In this document: positions 1 to 5,936 of the stretch, piece by piece
How the letters are laid out: each line of letters opens with the position of its first letter
Numbering within the stretch: the first letter of the stretch is position 1
Assembly: GCA_026707335.1 (NCBI GenBank)
Contig: JAPOXB010000052.1
Span: 1-7,215 of the forward strand
From: Chloroflexota bacterium
GTDB lineage: Bacteria > Chloroflexota > Dehalococcoidia > Bin125
DNA length: 7,215 nt
Direction: 5' to 3'
The notes under the pieces: model-generated
Databases searched by the model: none
Told to the model about the DNA's origin: nothing
What the model saw: only the letters and a program-made list of their open reading frames with translations
Program-made: the position numbers and the translations under genes

Positions 1-49
1 CCCCCCTCTCCATTGCTCTGCAATGGAGAGGGGGTCAGGGGGTGAGGTT
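1..49. repeat. Palindromic repeat, right half of a MITE-like element
   Basis: Bases 2-16 pair perfectly with 20-34, a 15-bp stem around the loop TCT, and are followed by a G-rich tail ending in GGGGGTGAGGTT (38-49). The whole 49 bases match 7167-7215 in the same orientation with a single difference (C36 versus T7202). By comparison with 7084-7215, which seems to be a complete element, the left half of this copy lies outside the window. There is no T-run after the stem, so it does not look like a standard intrinsic terminator. The copy ends only about 80 bases before the chosen start of the next gene, so any promoter for that gene must lie in or very near the repeat. Confidence 0.85.
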
Positions 50-62
50 CGGGCGGTCGTTC

Positions 63-75
63 GGGGGTGAGGGTC
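63..75. repeat. Short partial duplication of the repeat tail
   Basis: Bases 63-75 (GGGGGTGAGGGTC) match the repeat tail at 38-50 (GGGGGTGAGGTTC) at 12 of 13 positions, 25 bases further on. It may be a remnant of the mobile element or a slippage product. It matters for annotation because it contains the GTG at 67, the most upstream possible start of the following gene, and its G-run mimics a ribosome binding site. Confidence 0.5.
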
Positions 76-129
76 CGCGCGCCCCGCGACCGTCTCGCCG
101 ATGGCGCGGCGATGCGCGAAGATCGGCGC

Positions 130-657
130 ATGCCCGCCGACGATTATCTGGCGCTGTCCGACGAGGCGCTGACGCGACAGTGCCGCTTCGAGACGCTGCG
201 CGTGCAGGGGCCGGGCGGGCAGAATCGCAACCGGCGCGACACGGCCGTGCGCCTGACGCACCTCCCCACCGGGCTCGTCGCGCAGGCCTCCGAGCAGCGT
301 TCGCAGTTGCGCAACCGCCAGGAGGCGCTGCGGCGCCTGCGCGCGACGGTCGCGCTGGAGCATCGCCGCCCGGTGGCGCTCGATCGGTACGCGCCGCCGG
401 CGGCGCTGGAGGCGATCCTGCCGCCCGTGCCCGGCCGCAAGGCGCGCGACCGCATCGGGCCCAAGCATCGCGACTACTGGACCGGCGTGCAGGCGCTGCT
501 CGACCTCTTCGTCGCGGTCGAGGGGTCGGTCTCGGAGACGGCGGAGCGGGTGGGGCTGAGCACCGGGGCGCTGTCGCGCTTCCTGCTCGCCGACCCCCGG
601 CTGGTGCGGGCGGTCAATGGCTGGCGGGAGTCGCGCGGGATGCGGCCGCTGCGCTGA
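130..657 (+). CDS. GGQ-containing peptide chain release factor-like protein
   Basis: A 175-residue protein with one RF-1-type (class I release factor) catalytic domain. The peptidyl-tRNA hydrolysis motif GGQ is at residues 29-31 (bases 214-222), inside PGGQNRNRRDTAVRLTHLPTG-type sequence. An Arg/Gln-rich helix follows (SQLRNRQEALRRLRA). The codon-recognition domain with PxT or SPF signatures of RF1/RF2 is absent, so it is not a normal stop-codon decoder. It also lacks the lysine-rich tail expected of ArfB/YaeJ. Instead the C-terminus (about 131-160) has a helix-turn-helix-like stretch, AERVGLSTGALSRFLLADP. Starts at 67 (GTG) and 112 (ATG) are also open. I chose ATG 130 because the protein then begins right before the conserved YLALSDEAL segment, and because GTG 67 lies in repeat-derived sequence. 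No start has a clear Shine-Dalgarno. Hydrolysis of peptidyl-tRNA on stalled ribosomes is a family-based inference; the target is unknown. Its stop abuts that of the convergent hpnE. Confidence 0.85.
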   Translation: MPADDYLALSDEALTRQCRFETLRVQGPGGQNRNRRDTAVRLTHLPTGLVAQASEQRSQLRNRQEALRRLRATVALEHRRPVALDRYAPPAALEAILPPVPGRKARDRIGPKHRDYWTGVQALLDLFVAVEGSVSETAERVGLSTGALSRFLLADPRLVRAVNGWRESRGMRPLR

Positions 658-2031
658 TCAGGCGCCGGCGAGGGCGGCGCGGCAGGCCAACGCGGCGGCG
701 TGCCCGCTGCGCACGGCCGACTCCATCGTCGCCGGCCACTGGGTGTCCGTCCACGCCCCCGCCAGGAAGAGCCCATCGACGCCGGTCACGGGCCCGGGGC
801 GCAGCGCCGCGACGCCCGGCGCCGGGCGGAAGGTCGCTTCGATCTCCTTGACCACGCGCCAGTACGTCACCTCGGGCGGCGGGGCGCCACGGGCGGGGGG
901 GAAGGCCCGGCGCAGCCCCGCGATGGTCGCCGCCGCGACGTCGGCCTGGGGCCGCCGGGCCTGGTCGTGCGCGCCGGAGAGCGAGGCGGTGATCCACTGG
1001 CCGCCGTCGGGCTCGGCGTCGGCCCCGCCGCGGATGCGCGTGCGATTGAAGACGTACTGCACGTCGGGGTCCAGCACGGCCACGAAGTCGCCCCGCAGCA
1101 GCGGCCGGTCCCAGCGCAGGTGCACGTTGACGATGGGGCTGTAGCGGAACGCCTCGAGATCGGCGAGGCCGCGCCGGTCGCGCCAGTCGCCGGGCAGCAG
1201 CGCCGCCGCCCGATTCGGCGGCAGGGCCAGCACGACGGCCTCGGCCTCGATGGCTTCGCCCGCCAGCGTCACGCCGCCCGCCCGCCCGCCCCGCTCGATG
1301 AGGCCGGCGGCGCGCGCGCCCAGGCGCGTCCGTCCGCCCGCCGCCTCGAAGCGCTCCCGCGCCGCCTCGGCGATGCGCGACAGCCCCACCCGCGCGATGC
1401 CCAGGTCGGCGCCGTGCGCGTCGCGCAGCAGGCCGGTCTGGAAGACGTAGGCGGCCTGGGCCGCGCCGACGCGGTCGCAGACGTCGTTGCAGGTGGGCAG
1501 GACGACCAGGTCCCAGAAGCGCTCGATCACCCGCTGCGACTGCCCGTGCGCGCGCAGCCAGTCGCCGAAGCTGCGATCGTCGAGGCGCCGGCGCGCGGCG
1601 TCGGACATGCGCAGCAGGGGCAGCGCCGCGCGCCCCAGCGCCAGCCGCTCGCGACGGCGGAGGTGCGGGAAGCGCAGCATCGACCAGGCGAGATTCAGCG
1701 GCGCGGGCAGCGGACCGGGCAGCGAGGCGATGGCCCCCGTCACCCCGGTTTCCGGGTCGAGCACCGGCACGCGCAGCCGTGGCTGGAGCTGGACTTCATC
1801 CTGGAGGGCCAGCCGCTCGATCAGCGCGATGTAGGCCGTGCAGCAGCGCAGGAACACGTGCTGGCCGTTGTCGAGCTCCGCGCCGCTGCCGGGGTCGGTG
1901 AAGGAGAAGGTCTTGCCGCCGACGAAGGGGCGCCGCTCGACGAGCGTGGTGGGCAGCCCCGCCTCGGCCAGGTCGAGCGCGCAGGTCAGGCCCGCCAGTC
2001 CACCCCCCACGACGACGACGCGCTGGCTCAA
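658..2031 (-). CDS. hpnE: Hydroxysqualene dehydroxylase HpnE
   Basis: FAD-dependent amine-oxidase/phytoene-desaturase-type flavoprotein of 457 residues. In the HpnCDE route it reduces hydroxysqualene to squalene, the substrate of the cyclase encoded upstream. The N-terminal Rossmann fold is clear: four valines lead into GGGLAG at residues 9-14, and the acidic end of strand 2 is E32 in VERRPFVGGK. DNGQHVF at 54-60 and FWD at 172-174 fit the HpnE family. The C-terminal flavin-binding segment LFLAGAWTDTQWPATMESA starts near residue 421. The frame stays open upstream to 2193, but that part is hpnD read in another frame. I place the start at TTG 2031, four codons before the valine strand, in the overlap TTGA that also contains the hpnD stop. 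This implies translational coupling; no strong Shine-Dalgarno is visible. It is the last gene of the block. Its stop touches the stop of the convergent release-factor-like gene, with no terminator hairpin between them. Confidence 0.93.
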   Translation of the reverse strand: MSQRVVVVGGGLAGLTCALDLAEAGLPTTLVERRPFVGGKTFSFTDPGSGAELDNGQHVFLRCCTAYIALIERLALQDEVQLQPRLRVPVLDPETGVTGAIASLPGPLPAPLNLAWSMLRFPHLRRRERLALGRAALPLLRMSDAARRRLDDRSFGDWLRAHGQSQRVIERFWDLVVLPTCNDVCDRVGAAQAAYVFQTGLLRDAHGADLGIARVGLSRIAEAARERFEAAGGRTRLGARAAGLIERGGRAGGVTLAGEAIEAEAVVLALPPNRAAALLPGDWRDRRGLADLEAFRYSPIVNVHLRWDRPLLRGDFVAVLDPDVQYVFNRTRIRGGADAEPDGGQWITASLSGAHDQARRPQADVAAATIAGLRRAFPPARGAPPPEVTYWRVVKEIEATFRPAPGVAALRPGPVTGVDGLFLAGAWTDTQWPATMESAVRSGHAAALACRAALAGA

Positions 2032-2942
2032 CGGGGCCGCCGCCGCGGCGTCGCGCCGCCGATCCAGAGCCGGAACAGGAGCAGCACCCGCCCCACTTTG
2101 GAGGGGCTGACGCGGGCGCTGTAGACGTCGTAGTCGCGCTTCACGATCTCCGCGAGGATGCTGCGGTAGACGCCCTGCAGGCCGTTGCAGCACATGCGGC
2201 TGCGCGGGCCGTCGAGCAGCGGGATCAGGCGCAGGCCGCTGTCGTAGAGGGCGCGGGCGCGCCCGGCGTAGTCGGCCATCAGGGCGCGGAACTCGTCGTT
2301 GTAGCGATTGGCCAGCACGTCGGCGTCGCCGTAGCCGTGCCGCCGCAGGTCCTCCTGGGCCAGGTAGATGCGGTCGCGGGCGGCGTCCTCGCGCACGTCG
2401 CGGAGGATGTTGGTGAGCTGCAGCGCGCGCCCCATGTCGATGGCGGCCTCCCGCGCCAGGCCGGCGCGTGAGCGGTCGTAGCCGAAGATCTCCACGCAGA
2501 TCAGCCCGATCACCGAGGCCGCCTTGTAGCAGTAGTCGAGCAGCTCGGCGTAGGTCTCGTAGCGGCGCTGGTCGAGGTCCTGCTCCATCCCCGCGATCAG
2601 GTCGTCGAAGTACTCCCGCGGGATGTCGAAGCGGGCGGCGGCGTCGCCCAGCGCGACCGCGAGCCAGTCCTCCCCAGCCTCGGCTGGCGCGGCGCCGGCG
2701 TCGCCGTAGGCCCGCGCCAGGATGCCCCGCGCCTCGGCCAGCCGCTGCAGGCGCTGCTCGCGCGACCCGGCCTCATCGACCGCGTCGTCGACGGTCCCGG
2801 CGAAGGCGTAGGCGGCGTAGATCGCGTTGCGCTTGCCGCGCGGCAGCGAGGAGAAGGCGTAGTAGAAGTTGGTCGCGCGGCGCTTCGTGAACGCCCGGCA
2901 TTCGGCGTAGGCGAGGGTGCGGCTGGGGGCGTCGATCGCCAT
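2028..2942 (-). CDS. hpnD: Presqualene diphosphate synthase HpnD
   Basis: A 304-residue trans-isoprenyl diphosphate synthase (squalene/phytoene synthase family) that joins two farnesyl diphosphates head-to-head into presqualene diphosphate. Both Mg-diphosphate-binding aspartate motifs are intact: D52-D53-A-V-D56 in the first and D182-V-R-E-D186 in the second, the latter in LTNILRDVREDAARDRIYL. The family signature YCYKAASVIG is at 137-146. Together with an HpnC and an HpnE next to it, the N-terminal FYYAFSSLPRGKRNAIYAAY pattern supports HpnD over phytoene synthase CrtB, although family similarity alone would not fully exclude the latter. ATG 2942 lies 4 nt after the hpnC stop (TGA GGCC ATG). 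The only purine-rich stretch, GGGGA, is about 12 nt upstream inside hpnC, so reinitiation is likely. The 3' end overlaps the hpnE start by 4 nt. Confidence 0.93.
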   Translation of the reverse strand: MAIDAPSRTLAYAECRAFTKRRATNFYYAFSSLPRGKRNAIYAAYAFAGTVDDAVDEAGSREQRLQRLAEARGILARAYGDAGAAPAEAGEDWLAVALGDAAARFDIPREYFDDLIAGMEQDLDQRRYETYAELLDYCYKAASVIGLICVEIFGYDRSRAGLAREAAIDMGRALQLTNILRDVREDAARDRIYLAQEDLRRHGYGDADVLANRYNDEFRALMADYAGRARALYDSGLRLIPLLDGPRSRMCCNGLQGVYRSILAEIVKRDYDVYSARVSPSKVGRVLLLFRLWIGGATPRRRPR

Positions 2943-2946
2943 GGCC

Positions 2947-3879
2947 TCAGCCGATCCCCAGGCGCTGCCGCACGAGCGCCCGCACGAGCAGCCACAGCTT
3001 GTGCGGGTTCGACACCGTGGGCCGCCGATGCAGCACGTCGTAGTTCTGCCGCTCGATGGCGCGCAGCACCGCGCGGCCCCCGTCGGTGAAGAGCTGCAGG
3101 TCGACGCGCAGCGGCCGCTCGACCATGTCGATCAGCGGCAGCCCCTCGCGGAAGAAGCTCTCGGCCCGATCGACCTCGAAGCGCATCAGCGCGCGGAAGT
3201 TGGCGTCGCAGCGCTTGTCCGGGATCTGCGCCTCCTCGACGCCGAAGCGGGCCAGGTCGTCGAGCGGCAGGTAGACCCGGTCCAGGCGGTAGTCGCGGGC
3301 GACGTCCTGCCAGTGGTTGGCGAGTTGCAGCGCCGTGCAGGTCGCGTCGGAGAGGCGCAGGCGCTCGGCGTCGGTGTGGCCGAACAGCGCCAGCACCATC
3401 TCGCCGACAGGGTTGGCCGAGTGGTCGCAGTAGTGCAGGACGTCGGCGAAGGTCTGGTAGCGCGACTGGCGCTGGTCGATGCGGTTGGCCTCGATGAGGC
3501 GGCGGAAGGCGTCGGGGTTGAGCGGCGCATCCTGCGCGACGCGCCGCAGCGCCAGGCCGATCGGGTGCCGGGGCGCGGGGCCCGCCTCCGCGAAGGCCCG
3601 GTCCGTCTCGGCCTCCCACGCGTCGAGCAGGGCGAGCCGGTCGGCGGGACCGTCGCCCACCGCGTCGCCCAGGTCGTCGGTGAAGCGGCAGAAGGCGTAG
3701 ACCGTGAACATGGCCGGCCGCAGCGGGGTCGGCAGGAAGCGCGAGACGACCGTGAAGTTCTCGTACTGATGGCGCGCGTAGCGCTCGCACCAGCGCGCGG
3801 CGGCCTCCGGCGTCGCGGCCGTGTCGAAGTCGGCCTCGATCGGGTTCGCGGCCTGCGGGGGCCGCGCGCTGGCGACCAC
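2947..3879 (-). CDS. hpnC: Hydroxysqualene synthase HpnC
   Basis: A 310-residue squalene/phytoene synthase family protein. HpnC converts presqualene diphosphate, made by HpnD, to hydroxysqualene. The first aspartate motif is D68-D69-L-G-D72 in YAFCRFTDDLGDAVGD, and the second is D192-V-A-R-D196 in LQLANHWQDVARDYRLDRVYL. The NHWQDVARD form and the N-terminal HYENF-like segment (HQYENFTVVSRFLP, 37-50) are typical of HpnC and distinguish it from HpnD downstream. The start is GTG 3879, with a G-rich Shine-Dalgarno (GGGGGGA) 5 nt upstream. This gene begins a tightly packed hpnC-hpnD-hpnE set, separated from shc by 92 nt containing a perfect inverted repeat. It is therefore the one place in the block where separate initiation or RNA processing is plausible. 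Confidence 0.93.
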   Translation of the reverse strand: MVASARPPQAANPIEADFDTAATPEAAARWCERYARHQYENFTVVSRFLPTPLRPAMFTVYAFCRFTDDLGDAVGDGPADRLALLDAWEAETDRAFAEAGPAPRHPIGLALRRVAQDAPLNPDAFRRLIEANRIDQRQSRYQTFADVLHYCDHSANPVGEMVLALFGHTDAERLRLSDATCTALQLANHWQDVARDYRLDRVYLPLDDLARFGVEEAQIPDKRCDANFRALMRFEVDRAESFFREGLPLIDMVERPLRVDLQLFTDGGRAVLRAIERQNYDVLHRRPTVSNPHKLWLLVRALVRQRLGIG

Positions 3880-3884
3880 GGTCG

Positions 3885-3891
3885 TCCCCCC
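3885..3891 (-). promoter_or_regulatory. Ribosome binding site of hpnC
   Basis: On the minus strand GGGGGGA ends 5 nt before GTG 3879. It is not a perfect Shine-Dalgarno, but it is the only purine-rich stretch at a suitable distance and it supports the GTG start. Confidence 0.5.
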
Positions 3892-3899
3892 ACCCCACG

Positions 3900-3920
3900 C
3901 TCGCAGGCCCGGCCTGCGAG
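3900..3920. other. Perfect 10-bp inverted repeat between shc and hpnC
   Basis: CTCGCAGGCC (3900-3909) and GGCCTGCGAG (3911-3920) are exact reverse complements separated by one base. The centre lies 31 nt upstream of the hpnC start, in the only sizeable intergenic gap of the block. As DNA it could be a dimeric regulator operator; as RNA it would form a GC-rich hairpin of about 8-9 bp. On the minus strand no T-run follows, so an intrinsic terminator is unlikely. A role in mRNA processing, in stabilising the hpnCDE part of the message, or in blocking ribosome access is possible but inferred. Confidence 0.6.
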
Positions 3921-3971
3921 CCGGTCGTCGGTTGCTACGCGCACCTTAGCCGATGGCGGTCCGGCGGGGCG

Positions 3972-5924
3972 TCAGGCGGGGGCCAGCGCCTGCTGATAGC
4001 GCCCCAGCGCCATGAGCGGGAAGTAGTGCCGGTAGAGGTGGTAGTTGATCATGAAGTCGGTCGAGAAACCGGTGCCGGTGAACTCCGGTTCGTCCCAGGT
4101 GCCGTCCTGGCGCTGGCGGTCCATCAGGTAGCGCACGCCCCGCGCGACGGTCTCCGACTCCGCCTCGCCGGCGGCGATGAGCGCCATCAGCGCCCAGGCG
4201 GTCTGCGACGGCGTCGAGGGGCCGGCGCCGGCGCGGCGCGGCTCGGCGTAGGTCTCGCAGCCCTCGCCCCAGCCGCCGTCGGGCAGCTGGTGGCGGTGCA
4301 GCCAATCGACCGCCTTCAGCACCGCCGGCTGCGACATCGATTCGCCCAGCGCCTCGAGGGCGGGCAGCACCGCGCCCAGGCCGTAGAGGTAGTTCACGCC
4401 CCAGCGCCCCCACCACGACCCGTCGGGCTCCTGCAGGTCGGCCAGGAAGCGCAGGGCGCGCTTGGCGGGCGGGAACTCGCCGCGATAGCCCAGCCGCCCC
4501 AGCAACTCCAGCACGTGCGCCGTGACGTCGGCGGTGGGCGGGTCGATCGTCGCGCCGAAGTCGGCGAAGGGGATCTGCGTCAGGAACTCCGCCTTGTTGT
4601 CGACGTCGAAGGCGCCCCAGCCGCCGTCCTCCGACTGCATCGACAGCGTCCAGCGCAGGCCCGCGTCGATGGCGCGGCGCTTGGCCGCCTCGTCGGGCAG
4701 CGCGATGTCGTCCAGCGCGACGAGCACGTAGGCCGAGTCGTCCATGTCGGGGTAGACGTCGTTCTCGAACTCGAAGGCCCAGCCGCCGGGCGGCGTGTCG
4801 GGGTTCTTGACCTGCCAGTCGCCGCCGCTGAACACCTGCTCCTGCAGCATCCACTCGCCCGCCCGCACGAGCGCCGGATGGTCGGCCGGGAGCCCCGCGT
4901 CGCGCAGCGCGATCGCCGCCAGGCAGGTGTCCCAGACCGGCGAGAGGCAGGGCTCCGTCCACAGCATGCGCGCGCCCGGCGGGTCGGCCTCGTCCGGGGG
5001 CGGCTCCTCGCGCGTGAAGCTGCGGAAGCCGTCCAGCCCCTGCCGGACGACGGGATGGTCCAAGGGATAGCCCAGGGCGCGCAACGCCAGGATCGCGTAG
5101 ACCCAGGGCGGCTGGATGCCGCCCCAGGAGCCGTCGGCCTCCTGACGGTCGAGCAGCCAGCGCTCGGCCGTGCCCAGCGCCCGATGATGCAGCGGCCGCA
5201 CGTGGTTGCGCTCCAGCAGCCGCAGGACGCTGTCGAGGTGCCAGAAGAAGCCCGACCAGCTCAGCGGGTTGCGCGGCCGACGGACCGCGAAGTCGCGCCG
5301 CTGCCGGGGGTCGCACCACAGCTCCTGCACGCCCGCCCCGGCCGGCACGGTGGCCGTGGGCCGCAGGCTGAAGACGACCGTGATCGCCACGATCGTCGCG
5401 CGCGCCCAGGAGGCGAACTCGTAGATGTTGAACGGGAACCAGCGCGGCAGCAGCACGAGCCAGGGCGGCATGGCCGGCAGGCGGTCCCAGTCGTACTGGT
5501 CGAACAGGGCCAGCCAGAGCTTCGTGAAGACCCGAGCGCGGGCGATGCCGCCGTGCGCCAGCACCCAGTCGCGGGCGCGCGCCATGTGCGGGGCGTCGGG
5601 CTCCTCGCCGGCCAGCTTCAGCGCGAAGTACGCCTCGATGGTCGTGCTGAGTTCGCCCGGGCCGCCGTACCACTGCGACCAGTAGCCCTCCGGGTGCTGA
5701 TGGCGCCGCAGGTAGCGCACGATCTTCGCCCAGACCTCGCGGTCGGCGATGCCCAGGTGGTGCGTGAGCAGCAGGTACTCGGCCGTGATCGAGACGTTCG
5801 CCTCGAGCTCGCCCACCCAGTAGCCGTCGGCGTGCTGATCGTCGAGCAGCCAGCGCGTCGCGCCGTCGATCGAGGCGGCGAGCTGGACGTCGTTCACGCC
5901 GGCCGCGGCGCGGCTGCTGGTCAT
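3972..5924 (-). CDS. shc: Squalene-hopene cyclase
   Basis: A 650-residue class II triterpene cyclase, the usual length for the family. It is a monotopic membrane enzyme that cyclises squalene to hopene/hopanol by protonation. The catalytic DXDD motif is intact as D393-M-D395-D396 in YPDMDDSAYV; D395 should be the proton donor. QW-type repeats recur through both alpha-barrel domains, for example near 30, 76, 260, 430 (QSEDGGWGAFD), 498 (QEPDGSWWGRWG), 546 (QLPDGGWGEG) and 604 (RQDGTW). SPVWDT at 328-333 and the C-terminal block NYHLYRHYFPLMALGRY (627-643) are also diagnostic. The frame is open to 6044, but the start is ATG 5924: GAGGGG sits 6 nt upstream, and the longer version would overlap the prenyl synthase end. 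It starts 10 nt after the prenyl synthase stop. Variants relative to the Alicyclobacillus enzyme, compared from memory: F439 where that enzyme has Tyr420, and S621-T622 in place of Pro-Gly in the GFPGDF motif. Confidence 0.96.
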   Translation of the reverse strand: MTSSRAAAGVNDVQLAASIDGATRWLLDDQHADGYWVGELEANVSITAEYLLLTHHLGIADREVWAKIVRYLRRHQHPEGYWSQWYGGPGELSTTIEAYFALKLAGEEPDAPHMARARDWVLAHGGIARARVFTKLWLALFDQYDWDRLPAMPPWLVLLPRWFPFNIYEFASWARATIVAITVVFSLRPTATVPAGAGVQELWCDPRQRRDFAVRRPRNPLSWSGFFWHLDSVLRLLERNHVRPLHHRALGTAERWLLDRQEADGSWGGIQPPWVYAILALRALGYPLDHPVVRQGLDGFRSFTREEPPPDEADPPGARMLWTEPCLSPVWDTCLAAIALRDAGLPADHPALVRAGEWMLQEQVFSGGDWQVKNPDTPPGGWAFEFENDVYPDMDDSAYVLVALDDIALPDEAAKRRAIDAGLRWTLSMQSEDGGWGAFDVDNKAEFLTQIPFADFGATIDPPTADVTAHVLELLGRLGYRGEFPPAKRALRFLADLQEPDGSWWGRWGVNYLYGLGAVLPALEALGESMSQPAVLKAVDWLHRHQLPDGGWGEGCETYAEPRRAGAGPSTPSQTAWALMALIAAGEAESETVARGVRYLMDRQRQDGTWDEPEFTGTGFSTDFMINYHLYRHYFPLMALGRYQQALAPA

Positions 5925-5930
5925 CGCGGG

Positions 5931-5936
5931 CCCCTC
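5931..5936 (-). promoter_or_regulatory. Ribosome binding site of shc
   Basis: GAGGGG on the minus strand overlaps the TGA stop of the prenyl synthase gene and ends 6 nt before ATG 5924. It fixes the shc start and suggests coupled translation of the two genes. Confidence 0.7.

Noticed and set aside
1..34. Intrinsic terminator
   Set aside because: The stem is strong, but no T-run follows on either strand and the same structure is repeated as part of a mobile element.
700..2124. Open frame of 474 codons on the plus strand, antisense to hpnE
   Set aside because: Same kind of composition-driven shadow. The opposite strand has a full FAD-binding protein with conserved motifs throughout.
2028..3879. 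hpnC and hpnD as carotenoid phytoene synthase genes, or a recent tandem duplication
   Set aside because: The two proteins differ widely in sequence and carry separate HpnC- and HpnD-type signatures, and HpnE and SHC are adjacent. This is the standard HpnCDE set.
2597..3898. Open frame of 433 codons on the minus strand across hpnC and hpnD
   Set aside because: Low-complexity shadow that crosses the junction of two intact genes; not a fusion.
2917..3996. Open frame of 359 codons on the plus strand, antisense to hpnC
   Set aside because: No family motifs, biased composition, no Shine-Dalgarno. HpnC accounts for the region.
3946..5673. Open frame of 575 codons on the minus strand overlapping shc in another frame
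   Set aside because: Arg/Gly/Ala-rich frame shadow with no conserved features; shc is complete in its own frame.
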